Of a stretch of 24,483 nucleotides of DNA, positions 1-8,437 are shown piece after piece. The DNA lies in NCBI GenBank assembly GCA_000151295.1, contig GG745337.1, forward strand, positions 1,098,572-1,123,054, given 5' to 3'. This DNA is from Allomyces macrogynus ATCC 38327 (taxonomy: Eukaryota; Blastocladiomycota; Blastocladiomycetes; Blastocladiales; Blastocladiaceae). Each line of letters starts with the position of its first letter. Position 1 is the first letter of the stretch. Made by a program: the position numbers and the translations under genes. The notes beneath the pieces are model-generated. The model was not told the origin of the DNA. It saw only the letters and a list, made by a program, of their open reading frames with translations, and searched no databases.

Positions 1-701
1 GTGGCGGTTGGCCGATGAAGGCGCATGGGCCGCGGGTGGACCGGCCGCCGGGCCGGTCGCGGCGGGCGGCGTACGTCCGGGTAGTCGTCCCCGCTGTCGT
101 CGCTGTCATCATCGGTGTCACCGCCCATCATGGTCGCGGCGCGCGCCATACCCGCTGGTGCGGGTGCGGGTGAGAATCCGCCCGGCCGCGGTAATGGCGG
201 GCGGCCGTGCACGGGCGAGACCGGGTCGTCGAACGGCGCCGACGGTGCCGACGAGTGAACAGACGAAGACCGTGCACTGCCGTCGTCGCGGTCGAGCGTG
301 GAAGTGGCCGTGAGCCGTGCGCGTGATGGCGATCGAGACAGGGTCGCCGGTGATGCACCACGGCCGGGCCGCGTGGGCCGTGCGACTGGTTGGGCGTTGA
401 ATGGGACCGATGGGGGTGGGATGCCCGATGGGTAGCCGCCCGGCCCGGGCCCGGGGCCGAAGCCTGGACCGGGTCCCGGTGGTGGTGGTCCGCGCGGGAG
501 CGAAAAGGCCGAGGACGCGGGCGAGGCGACCATGGTCGGCGAGAACAGGTGCGGCGCGGCGGCGGCGGTCGCGGCCGACGAGGTCGTGGATGATGAGAGT
601 GTCCGCTGGTGGTGTGGCGGGGACCGGCCGCCGGGCGCGAGCGGTTGCGGTTTTGGGCGCGGCGGGCGCGCACGGGCCGCGGCCACGTTGAGCGCGCTCA
701 T
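1..701 (-). CDS. Partial Pro/Ala/Ser-rich protein with acidic patch (3' end off window)
   Basis: A minus-strand frame is open from the ATG at 701-699 to the left edge, about 233 codons without a stop; the first in-frame stop upstream is at 945-947, and no other ATG lies between. The start context (GCCATCATGAGC) resembles the starts at 5143 and 18360. The protein is low in complexity. It begins MSALNVAAARARPP, then has Ser/Thr/Ala runs, a Pro-Gly tract (PPPPGPGPGFGPGPGPGG), Ser-rich stretches and an acidic cluster (DTDDDSDDSGDDY) before the edge. The competing frames are Arg/His-rich, as expected of shadows of a Pro/Ala frame. It is probably the disordered N-terminus of a larger regulatory protein, divergent from receptor A. 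There is no recognisable domain and the function is unknown. In DNA this GC-rich, an open frame alone is only moderate evidence. Confidence 0.5.
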   Translation of the reverse strand, partial: MSALNVAAARARPPRPKPQPLAPGGRSPPHHQRTLSSSTTSSAATAAAAPHLFSPTMVASPASSAFSLPRGPPPPGPGPGFGPGPGPGGYPSGIPPPSVPFNAQPVARPTRPGRGASPATLSRSPSRARLTATSTLDRDDGSARSSSVHSSAPSAPFDDPVSPVHGRPPLPRPGGFSPAPAPAGMARAATMMGGDTDDDSDDSGDDYPDVRRPPRPARRPVHPRPMRLHRPTA

Positions 702-1309
702 GATGGCGGTGAAACCGCGTGGGGACGCGTGGAGAGCTGGCGCGCGGTCGAGTGCAGCAAGTCTTGCCGGTTGCGGGCGCCGAGTCGAGCGTGGGAGCGG
801 ATGTCGGCGCGCCAACAGGGCCGCCGTCCGGCCGGTCGACTCGGCGGCACCGGCGGTGGCGGTTGTCTCGCGCCTGCACGTGGCTGCATGCGAGACGCTG
901 CGATGCGCGATCTTGCCGTGGCGCACGTGCGCACACGCTTCGAGTCATGGGACCAGTTCGGCTGCGCCACCGGGCGGCCGAATGTCTCACGCGTGTCTCG
1001 CGCCCGCTGGCGCCGACCCCGTCCGTTCCTGCACCTGCCTCGCCGGCCGCCGCCGCCCGGCCGCCACGCTCGGCCAACCAAAGCCGCAGCAAACACGACG
1101 ACCACAACCACGACGGCGGCGGCGCTCCACACTTGCCGCGACCGCCTGCAACCGCTCGAGACGCGCCGTCCCCGGCTGGCGCTGCCGGGCACCGTGCATT
1201 GCCGCGCGGCCACCATCGCGCTTCCACCCCAGCACCGCACTCGACCCGCGCACCAAGACCTGCGACCAATCGCGAATCGCCGCGCTCGCCGCGACTGCGG
1301 CGCTTCACT
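702..1309. other. Intergenic region between divergent genes
   Basis: This stretch of about 600 nt separates the start of the left-edge minus-strand gene from receptor A. It should hold both promoters and 5' leaders. I see no clear TATA box. The part nearest receptor A (about 1085-1115) is rich in CA/ACG repeats like the presumed leaders of other genes here. Open frames on both strands are Arg-rich and look like GC-driven shadows. Confidence 0.5.
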
Positions 1310-3438
1310 ATGGCCTCGCCGCCGCAGACGGCCACCTTCTCGTTTGGCCCCGCGCCCGTGCTCTTGACCACCGCTGGCCGCATCGCCGGCGTGTTCCCGC
1401 CGCCCATTGCCGACACTGCTCCTGTACTGCGCCTGTGTTCTGTTGCCGGCGGTGGACCCTCGTGCTTGCCGCCCGGCATCCCGGACGCGACCAGTGCCTT
1501 GCCATGGGGCCCGCTTGCGTCGTGCTTGCGAGCGCGGTGTGACGAGTCGCGCGCCAAGCTCGTCAGGGCCACCGACACGGCCGCGGCAACGTCGTTTACC
1601 ACCGCGACTGCCGCCATGAACGACAATGGTGAGCGTTGTCTATGCTCTCTATCCGACTGGGTCAGGCCGAATCTGACACACCTCCCTCCTTGATAGCTTC
1701 GGATCTCATTTCGTGCGCGCTCGACCAGTGTGCGCCCGACTTGGCCGCCGCAACCTCGGTCCTATGCGTGCCGCTCACGCACCCGTCGCTCCTCGCCAGC
1801 GGTGTCTACCTCGCGCAAATGCCCGCCGACACGCCGCCAGCACTCGCATCGCTCTTTACGGGCTACGACCACGCCATGGCCGTGGCACGGCAGGCGGCCC
1901 TGACCGCTGCCGCCGCCGCCAACAGCAACCCCAACAGCAACAACGCCACCGCGCGCGTTGCGCTCACCTTGCCGCCGGGTACTTCAGGCGGCGTCGACCC
2001 GCCCATGCCCGACTCGAGGATATCGCCCGCGTCGCCCGCACTGGTCGCGCCCGACTGGATCAACCTCGGAGTGTGCTTGCCGACGCTTCCTGTCGGTGCA
2101 CCCTGTACGGCCTCGTCGCACACGGCTGGCGATATCCCCACTGCATTGACGTCGGGACCCGTGGGTGCCATGGCCGTCGGCACCGACCTGGTCGCGATCC
2201 GCAAGGCCATTCTCGTCAATCTCGCACGTAACACGTCCGACGCGTCGCGATCCGGACCCGCCTCCACCTGGGCCGACCCGGTCCTGTGGCCGTCCACGTG
2301 CCAGAACGGGCACGTTGCCGCCGCGCGCCGCCCAGGCCAGTCGTGTTCCGCCACGACCGACTGTCTCTCGGGCGGATGCAGCAATAGCAATTGCCTCTCG
2401 ACGGGCGGACTCATTGCCGACGTCCCCGGCACGTCGCCTGCGGCCTCGGCCATTAACCCGCAACAGGACAGCGGCAACGGCAGTGGCAACTCGTCCTCGT
2501 CGGCACCGAGCTCGTCGCTGATTGCCTTTCTCGTCGTCTTCATTCTCGTCACGATCCTGCTATGCACGGTTATGGCGCTTGTGCTCGTGCGCACGTGTCG
2601 CCGGCTCCGCACGCGCCGGAAAGCTGCCAGCGATGCGGCCGCTGCCGCGGCGGCTGACGCCGACTGGGACCGCAACGCCGGGAACGACGCGCGTCCGCTC
2701 AGTTACCTCTCACAGGCGAATGCCGCGGCCGCCGTTTCCGCCAGCATCAACCTCAAGGCCCCGCACCTGGCTGCGGTCAAGCGCGAACGCGTCCTCCGTC
2801 CCGCCGACTCGCGCATGCTCGATGCCGTCGTTGCCGTCACCGACCCGTACTTCCACTTTGCCGACCCTTCCCTGCTCCCAACCCGCATCGTCCGCCCGGA
2901 CCGCGGGATCGATATCGAGGTCATCATCGACGCCGACCCGTTACCGGCGTACGTTGCACCCGATACGCCCATGCGCGCGCGGTGGTCCACGACCAACTCC
3001 GATGCGGCGGCCGCCGCCGAGGACCCGGACGCACCACCACAAGAGTCACCGGCGTCCCCGCTCGCGGATATGCCGGCGCCGCCACCACCCGCATGGGTGA
3101 CGGATGCGATCTCGTCCGATCCGAGTTCGTCGGGTACCCCGCCCGCAGCGTCGTCGAGTTCGGCCGCGCCCGAGTCGGACGATGATGACGATAACGCGCC
3201 GATCATCACGCTCGTCCTGCCTCCCACCGGGGCGTCGTCGTCGAGTTCGACGGGACCGGCACCACCACCAAGTCCAGGGGCGGCAGGGTCATCGAGCTCG
3301 GCGATCTCGGCAGCATCTTCGTCGTCGGCAGTGTCGGCAGCGGCAGCAGCGGCCGCGGCAAGAGACCGAGAACGGCGGCGACGGTCCAAGTACTCGGAGA
3401 ATCGCGCGTCGACCATGTCGAATTATGAGCCTTCGTGA
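1310..3438 (+). CDS. Receptor A: Cys-rich single-pass membrane protein, paralogue of 16636-18360
   Basis: Exons 1310-1628 and 1697-3438 (intron 68 nt, GTGAGC...TGATAG, with a CTGAC motif) give 686 aa. The ectodomain (about 1-375) carries spaced cysteines: RLCS (Cys43), a SCLRARC pair, CALDQC, LCVPL and LGVC. A compact box GQSCSATTDCLSGGCSNSNC lies at about 320-340. A Ser/Asn-rich stalk leads to one hydrophobic helix at about 380-404 (LIAFLVVFILVTILLC), then a basic stop-transfer stretch (RTCRRLRTRRK). The cytoplasmic tail has VLRPADSRMLD at about 472, LPAYVAP, Pro/Ser runs, DDDDD, and a basic C-terminus (RERRRRSKYSENR). The same layout and cysteine order occur in the minus-strand gene at 16636-18360. 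The start is supported because both paralogues begin MAS. No signal peptide is visible, so an upstream exon may be missing. The family is unknown; a surface receptor or adhesion role is inference. Confidence 0.8.
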
Positions 3439-4068
3439 GCGCCGCGGGTGTGCCGTTACCTGCCGTGCTGTGGCTGGCCATGCGCGGCGGCGGCGTCCTT
3501 TCTCTCGCTCCCTATCTCCCCACCACTTTCGCTCGCTTTTTCTGTTGATATTGCGCGTCACGATTGCCCTACCTGTCGCACGTCCCGCTCTCCACCACGA
3601 CCACATGCCCCCCCCCCCCCCCCCCCGATTCAAAGAGGGAAGGCTCGAACCTTCTGTCGATTACGAGACTCCGCAAATTTGTATTGGCCATCGCGGTCAG
3701 GGAGTTGCTGCCGTCTCAGGCGGAGTTTGCATCGAGAGAGCCAGGCTGCAGTGGACAAGCCAGAACACGACACGTTGCTTGTGCCCGCGCGCCGTCAATC
3801 TCAAGTTCGGCTCTTGCACGCTGGGCAGGTACCGGTCCCCCGCTGCCCGCGCCGATCGTGGACCGCAACTCGGGCAAAATGGGTCAAGTAAAAAATTCTC
3901 ATTCGCGATTCCAAACGGCACCAACATCCGTCCGCCATTCAAGAGCGGCAGCCGACGGGTGGGCATGGCATGATTTACAAGCGCAAAGGCAACAAACGGG
4001 TAACAGGAGAGCGCTAGAGCTACGGAACGAGCGACACGCGACGACGGCCAACGACGACGATGACAGGA
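3439..4068. other. Intergenic region between convergent genes, with poly-C tract
   Basis: About 630 nt lie between the 3' ends of receptor A (+) and GNA1 (-). The stretch holds a C homopolymer at 3608-3626 and a less GC-rich segment (about 3630-3960). It also has a 14-nt tRNA T-arm-like sequence at 3640-3653 on the minus strand, but no full tRNA fold. Overlapping open frames show no homology I recognise. It probably consists of the two 3' UTRs. Confidence 0.5.
3608..3626 (+). repeat. Poly-C homopolymer, 19 nt
   Basis: There are nineteen consecutive C residues (poly-G on the minus strand), which could form a G-quadruplex or i-motif. The length in the read may be inexact, because such runs are prone to sequencing error. 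The run lies in non-coding DNA after receptor A. Confidence 0.95.
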
Positions 4069-4715
4069 TTACAGCTTGGCCTTGGGGATGTACCAGACCA
4101 TTTCGACTTCCTTGCGCTCGAACCCGCACTTGACGTAGAAGGGCACGTTCTTCTCGGAGCAGTCGAGGATGACTATGGATTGCGTCGGTCAGGTCCTGTG
4201 CTCGCTCACCGAACCGCACCTCATCGCAAACGTACTCTTGTAGCACCCGACATTCTTGCCAATCGACTTGAGCGCGTCGATAATGTACCGGCCAAACTGC
4301 AGGCCGCGGTAGTTTTCGTGCACGACAATGTCTTCGATATGCCCGACGAGCCCCAAGTTGCGAATAAACTTGCGCTCGACAAGCACGGTCCCGGCTGCCG
4401 CAATGCGCTGCGTCTTGAGGTCCTCAATCACGATCGTAAAGTACTCGTGCGCGTGCGCCTTCAAGTAGGCAAACCGGTCGACAAACGCGGCCTTGTCGAT
4501 CTCGCCGACGACGGTCAGGTGCGAGAGGGCGGTGAGGAAGCCTATGGACGAGACGCGTCGGATCAGGGCTGGATTCGAGTGCGCGTGCGAGCGTGAGGAC
4601 GAGAGTTACCCTTGTCGTAGTCGGTGATCTCGAGCGGGCGCAGCAGGAAGCCGACGGGCAGGTGGTCGTTGACGGCGCGGTCGATCAGGTCCGGGTTGAA
4701 GAGCGGCGTGGCCAT
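4069..4715 (-). CDS. GNA1: Glucosamine-6-phosphate N-acetyltransferase (GNA1)
   Basis: Exons on the minus strand are 4715-4610, 4541-4236 and 4172-4069 (introns 68 and 63 nt, GTAAC...CATAG and GTACG...CATAG), giving 171 aa. This GNAT enzyme acetylates glucosamine-6-phosphate with acetyl-CoA, the second committed step to UDP-GlcNAc for chitin and glycosylation, in the cytosol. Recognisable family blocks follow in order: PVGFLLRPLEITDYDKGF, FTIVIEDLKTQRIAAAGTV, ERKFIRNLGLVGHIEDIVV, the acetyl-CoA loop region YRGLQFGRYIIDALKS, then GCYKIILDCSEKNVPFYVKC across intron 2 and GFERKEVEMVWYIPK at the end. The length matches the family, and no key block is missing. The start ATG has a strong context (CCCACCATGGCC), preceded by a CT-rich leader. 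The gene is divergent from the PIP5K gene across about 430 nt. Identification is very secure. Confidence 0.96.
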
Positions 4716-5142
4716 GGTGGGTTGAGTGGTGGCGGTGGGTCGGTTGGAGAGAGAGAAAGAGAGAGAGAGAGGAAGATGGGGAGCGGACGCGTGCGGGGAA
4801 GCGCAGGTCGAGCGAGGTCAAGCACGAAGCGGAGGACGCCTCGAGCAGCGAGCAGCAGGGCAGTTTCGACTGGGGGCGTATCGTCCCGCGTCTCCCACCT
4901 CCTTTTCGGTCCACCTTAACTTTCGTTGGCACTTTCATCGGCCATCGCTCTTCGCCCGCCGTCGTCGTCCACCATGGTCGCGGCCCGCCCCGTCTTCGCT
5001 GCTACCGCGCTTGATAGCGCTCGACCCTCAGCGCGCGCGCTCTCGTAACTTGCTGCAATTGCTCGGCCCGCGCTCAACGCGCAAGACCCGCGCTTGATCC
5101 CGCCGCCAACCCCATCCTGCACCGCCGCCGTCGTCGCGCATC
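4716..5142. promoter_or_regulatory. Shared region between divergent GNA1 and PIP5K
   Basis: About 430 nt separate the two start codons and must contain both promoters and 5' leaders. A GA/CT tract lies at 4747-4772, just upstream of the GNA1 start, where it would be a pyrimidine tract in the GNA1 leader. I see no TATA box. An in-frame TGA at 5095-5097 limits the PIP5K start. Confidence 0.5.
4747..4772. repeat. GA/CT simple-sequence tract
   Basis: This is a near-perfect (GA)n run with one AAA interruption. It reads as (CT)n on the GNA1 strand, about 30-55 nt upstream of the GNA1 start codon. It is either a leader element or a simple microsatellite. Confidence 0.9.
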
Positions 5143-7958
5143 ATGACCCCACCGCCACCGCCGCCACCACCGCCCGTCTCGACCGACACGATGCACGCCG
5201 CCGCTCCGGTCCCGCCGCCCACCGCCGCCGTCGCGCCCTCCTCCGTCCCGCCGCTCAAGGCCGCAGCTCCACCACCAACTGTCGCACCTGCAAAACTGTC
5301 CCTGATCACGACGCCCCTGGCCGCCAACGGCACGACGCCGCTCACCGAGTCACCCGAATCCATCGCGGGCTCGTCACCCACCAAACCCATTGTCGCCACG
5401 ACCCCACCATCACCGACCGCGCCCAACGCCCCGCCTACGCGACAACGGTCTGCGTCCGACGCGCCCGCCGTCGCTGCTGCTGGAGCGCTCAGAACCAGCA
5501 GTGGCGGTGGGGGCGGTGGGCCGAGATCCCGTCGTGGAACCGCTGACGGGTCACCCGGACCGCGCCCGATCGTTGCTGGGTCGTCTGGCCGGTCGAGCGT
5601 CGTCAGTTTCGGGCCCATGGCAAGCACGGGACTCGCCGGGTCCGTCTCGATCGCGGCCGCTGGACCCACGAGGTCCTTGTCGGGCGCCGCGGCCGCTGCG
5701 GGGTCCTCCCCCGTCGTCGCCGCCGCAGCGGCCAAAGTGCGCCGGCACACGGTCACGGCGCAGGACGCGGCGGGGATTACGACGGCTGCGTCGTCGTTTG
5801 TGGCCGCACACCCTGGAGGAGACGCACCGCAAGTGTCGAACATGCCGCGCAGGTCCATGTCGCGCAAAATGTCGACAAGGTTCGGGCACCGGATTGATCA
5901 GAATCATGAGAAATACGCGTTTATTTTCTTTATGCTCACGGGGATCCGGCTCTCGGTACATTTCGGTTCTTGCGTCTGTCTTTGTTGATGTGCGTGTCCT
6001 GACGGACGCGAGTGCGTCGTTGTCTTCTAGGTGTCCCGGTGCGAGACCAAGCCCGACCGTGACTTGCTGCCGGACGACTTTACCGCGCAGCACAAGCTCA
6101 CGTCGGACGCGTACGTTCTCGTGGATCATTTGCTTTCCCCGCCTTCCCTCACTGACATGGCCATCTGGCCAAACAGCACCGGCGCCGAACTCGACCCGTC
6201 GCAGCGATACGACTTCAAGTTCAAAGACTACTGCCCGATGGCCTTTCGCAAGATCCGCACGGCGTTCGGTCTGCGCGGCGCCGACTACCTGTCTTCGCTC
6301 ACGGGCAAGTACATCCTGTCGGAACTGTTTTCACCGGGCAAGTCGGGCGCGTCGCTCTTCTTCTCGCACGACTACCGCTACATTATCAAGTCGATTCACC
6401 ACGCCGAGCACAAGCGATTATTAAAAATGCTGCCGCAATACGTCGACTACGTGACCAAGCACCCGAATACGCTGCTTGCGCGGTACTATGGTCTGCACCG
6501 GGTCAAGATGCCGAGCCAAAAACCGGTGCATTTTGTCGTCATGGTGCGCGGCTTCTCCACCCTGGATGTGGGGTCGGTTGCAAGGCTAAGAACTGACGCG
6601 TCCTCATGGTGATGGTTAGGCCAACGTCTTCCCGCCGCACTACGACATGCACATGACGTTCGACCTCAAAGGTTCGACTGTCGGCCGCGAAATCCCGCCC
6701 GACGAGCTCGAACGCAAGGGCAAGCGCGCCGTGCTCAAGGACCTGAACTGGCTCAACATGGACCGCAAACTGATGCTCGGTCCGGACAAGGCCAAGCAAT
6801 TCGCGACGCAGCTTGAGCAGGACGTGCTATTCCTCATGGACCGCAAAATCATGGACTACTCGCTCCTGATCGGCATTCATGACCTGTCACGCAATGGCGG
6901 CGAGAACGCCGCGTCACCCACGACGCCCTCGGCCGCGACGACGCCACCCGCAGTGTTGTCAGCGCCGCCCGCACATTTGCAGGTGCTCGAGCCGAACCGC
7001 ACGATGACGCTTGGGCGGAACCCATCGACGCCGCGCGCCGAGACGGTCCGGCGCGCACTGCATCAGCCGGAAATCACCAAGATTGATACGGTCGCTGCAC
7101 TGCATGTGGCCGCGAGCGCGAATGCGGATCGAACGCGGTCGGTGTTTTTCGCGGACCATGGCGGGTTCCAGGCGACGGATGCGAATAATCAGCCGGGCCC
7201 GGAACTCTACTTTATGAGCGTGATTGTGCGTGGTCTCGGAGGATGGTGGTGTTGGGAGAGGGAGCGGATACTGACGCGCGGTTTGGCCGGGACAGGATAT
7301 TCTGACGCCCTACAACGCGGCCAAGCGCGTGGAACACGCGTTCAAGGCCGTGACCCAGGACCGGCACCAGATTTCGGCGGTGCCGCCGGACGAGTACGGA
7401 AAACGGTGCGTTCACCTCCCTCCCAACCTCTCACCCGCGGACTTCCTAAACTGACCGCCAGGATCGTCTTCCAGGTTTGTTCGATTCATGACAAGTCTCG
7501 TCTGGACGCCGCCCGCAGGCCACTTTGCCGCGTTCGCCGCCGCAGCGGGCACAGCAAATGGCACCGGCGCGTTGCCGGCAAGACAGGGCAGTCCCGCATC
7601 GGCACCGGCAGCAGTACCGAGCACCCCGACGGGCGTCCCCGGGGCTGCTGCGGGGACGGTCGGATCGCACTTTGTCCCGGCGGTCCCGCGCGACGCGCCG
7701 ATTGGTGAAGAGGCTGAGGCCGCGGGAAGTACGCCCGAAGTGGGCGGTGCAGCACAACCGCTCGCAGACGCGACTCGGCCCGACAACGTCATCACGGCAA
7801 GAGCAATACCAGGCGCAGCTAGCGCCAACGCACCTGCATATATGGTACCAGACGCACAGGCAACGACGGCACCGGACGCGCCACCGGAACCGCGCGTGGT
7901 GGACTCGACCGAACCAGCGGCCGCGGATGATCATGCGGAGACGGCGGGGGCACGATAG
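5143..7958 (+). CDS. MSS4: Phosphatidylinositol-4-phosphate 5-kinase (Mss4/PIP5K type)
   Basis: Exons 5143-5955, 6031-6543, 6620-7225, 7296-7405 and 7475-7958 (introns 69-76 nt, most with CTGAC) give 841 aa. The enzyme should phosphorylate PI4P to PI(4,5)P2 at the plasma membrane, controlling actin, endocytosis and signalling. Residues 1-245 are a disordered Pro/Ala/Ser region. The kinase domain begins at GHRIDQNHEKYAFIFFMLTG and continues with VSRCETK, YDFKFKDYCPMAFRKIR, the nucleotide-binding FSPGKSGASLFF, IIKSIHHAEHK, VVMANVF (across intron 2), DLKGST at about 457-462, MDYSLLIGIHD at about 520, the DFG-equivalent VIDIL at about 643 and activation loop KRVEHAFKAV...YGKRF. An insert of about 110 residues separates MDYSLL from VIDIL. 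The C-terminal 150 aa are low complexity. The start is the first ATG after an in-frame TGA at 5095. In the loop, Lys sits where human type I enzymes carry the specificity Glu. Confidence 0.94.
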
Positions 7959-8437
7959 CGGTGGGAGAAGAAACAGACTGGAGAACTGGGGGAGGCGACG
8001 TGCAGCGCGATGGTGGACTGGCCCGCGTCGCGTGGTGGATGGTGAGGGGGGAGGGGCGACACGACCAGGATGCATTTTTTCTAGACGCGATTATCGTAGT
8101 GACCAGTGTGTTTGGTTTGTGAAGGTCAGGCGAGTGGGCAAATCTCTCATGCATACTCCGTCGACTCGGCTCATTTCGCACCTCACGACAACAGTGCCAC
8201 ACGTCCCGAGCACAGATTCCGGTGCTCCACTGTTCGATATCAACTCGATTGATCTTCTCCACCGCCTCCGTCTTGTTCAGCGCGGTCTACTCGTTCGCAA
8301 AGTCGGGTCACGTGCATCAGTTGCCATCTATAATCCTATGGTATCAACCAAAATTGACCCCGACCCACAATCGACATCCAGACAACAAAATCGGATCAAC
8401 CACCAAACCCGCTTATGCCTTGCTTCTCCACCCAATT
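7959..8437. other. Intergenic region between convergent genes
   Basis: About 480 nt lie between the 3' ends of the PIP5K gene (+) and the ABC transporter gene (-). The stretch is less GC-rich toward 8080-8410. No coding frame, RNA or repeat stands out; it is probably two 3' UTRs. Confidence 0.6.

Noticed and set aside
118..1626. 502-aa minus-strand open frame
   Set aside because: It overlaps receptor A exon 1 and the left-edge gene in other frames, is Arg/Ala-rich, and has no domain; it is a GC-driven shadow.
3628..3720. tRNA gene on the minus strand
   Set aside because: It has a T-arm-like GGTTCGAGCC, but no matching acceptor stem, D-arm or paired anticodon stem.
7406..7461. Alternative acceptor for PIP5K intron 4 (CCAG at 7461)
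   Set aside because: It gives RIVFQVCSIH, without the family-like RFVRFM that the acceptor at 7474 gives, and leads into a different C-terminal frame.
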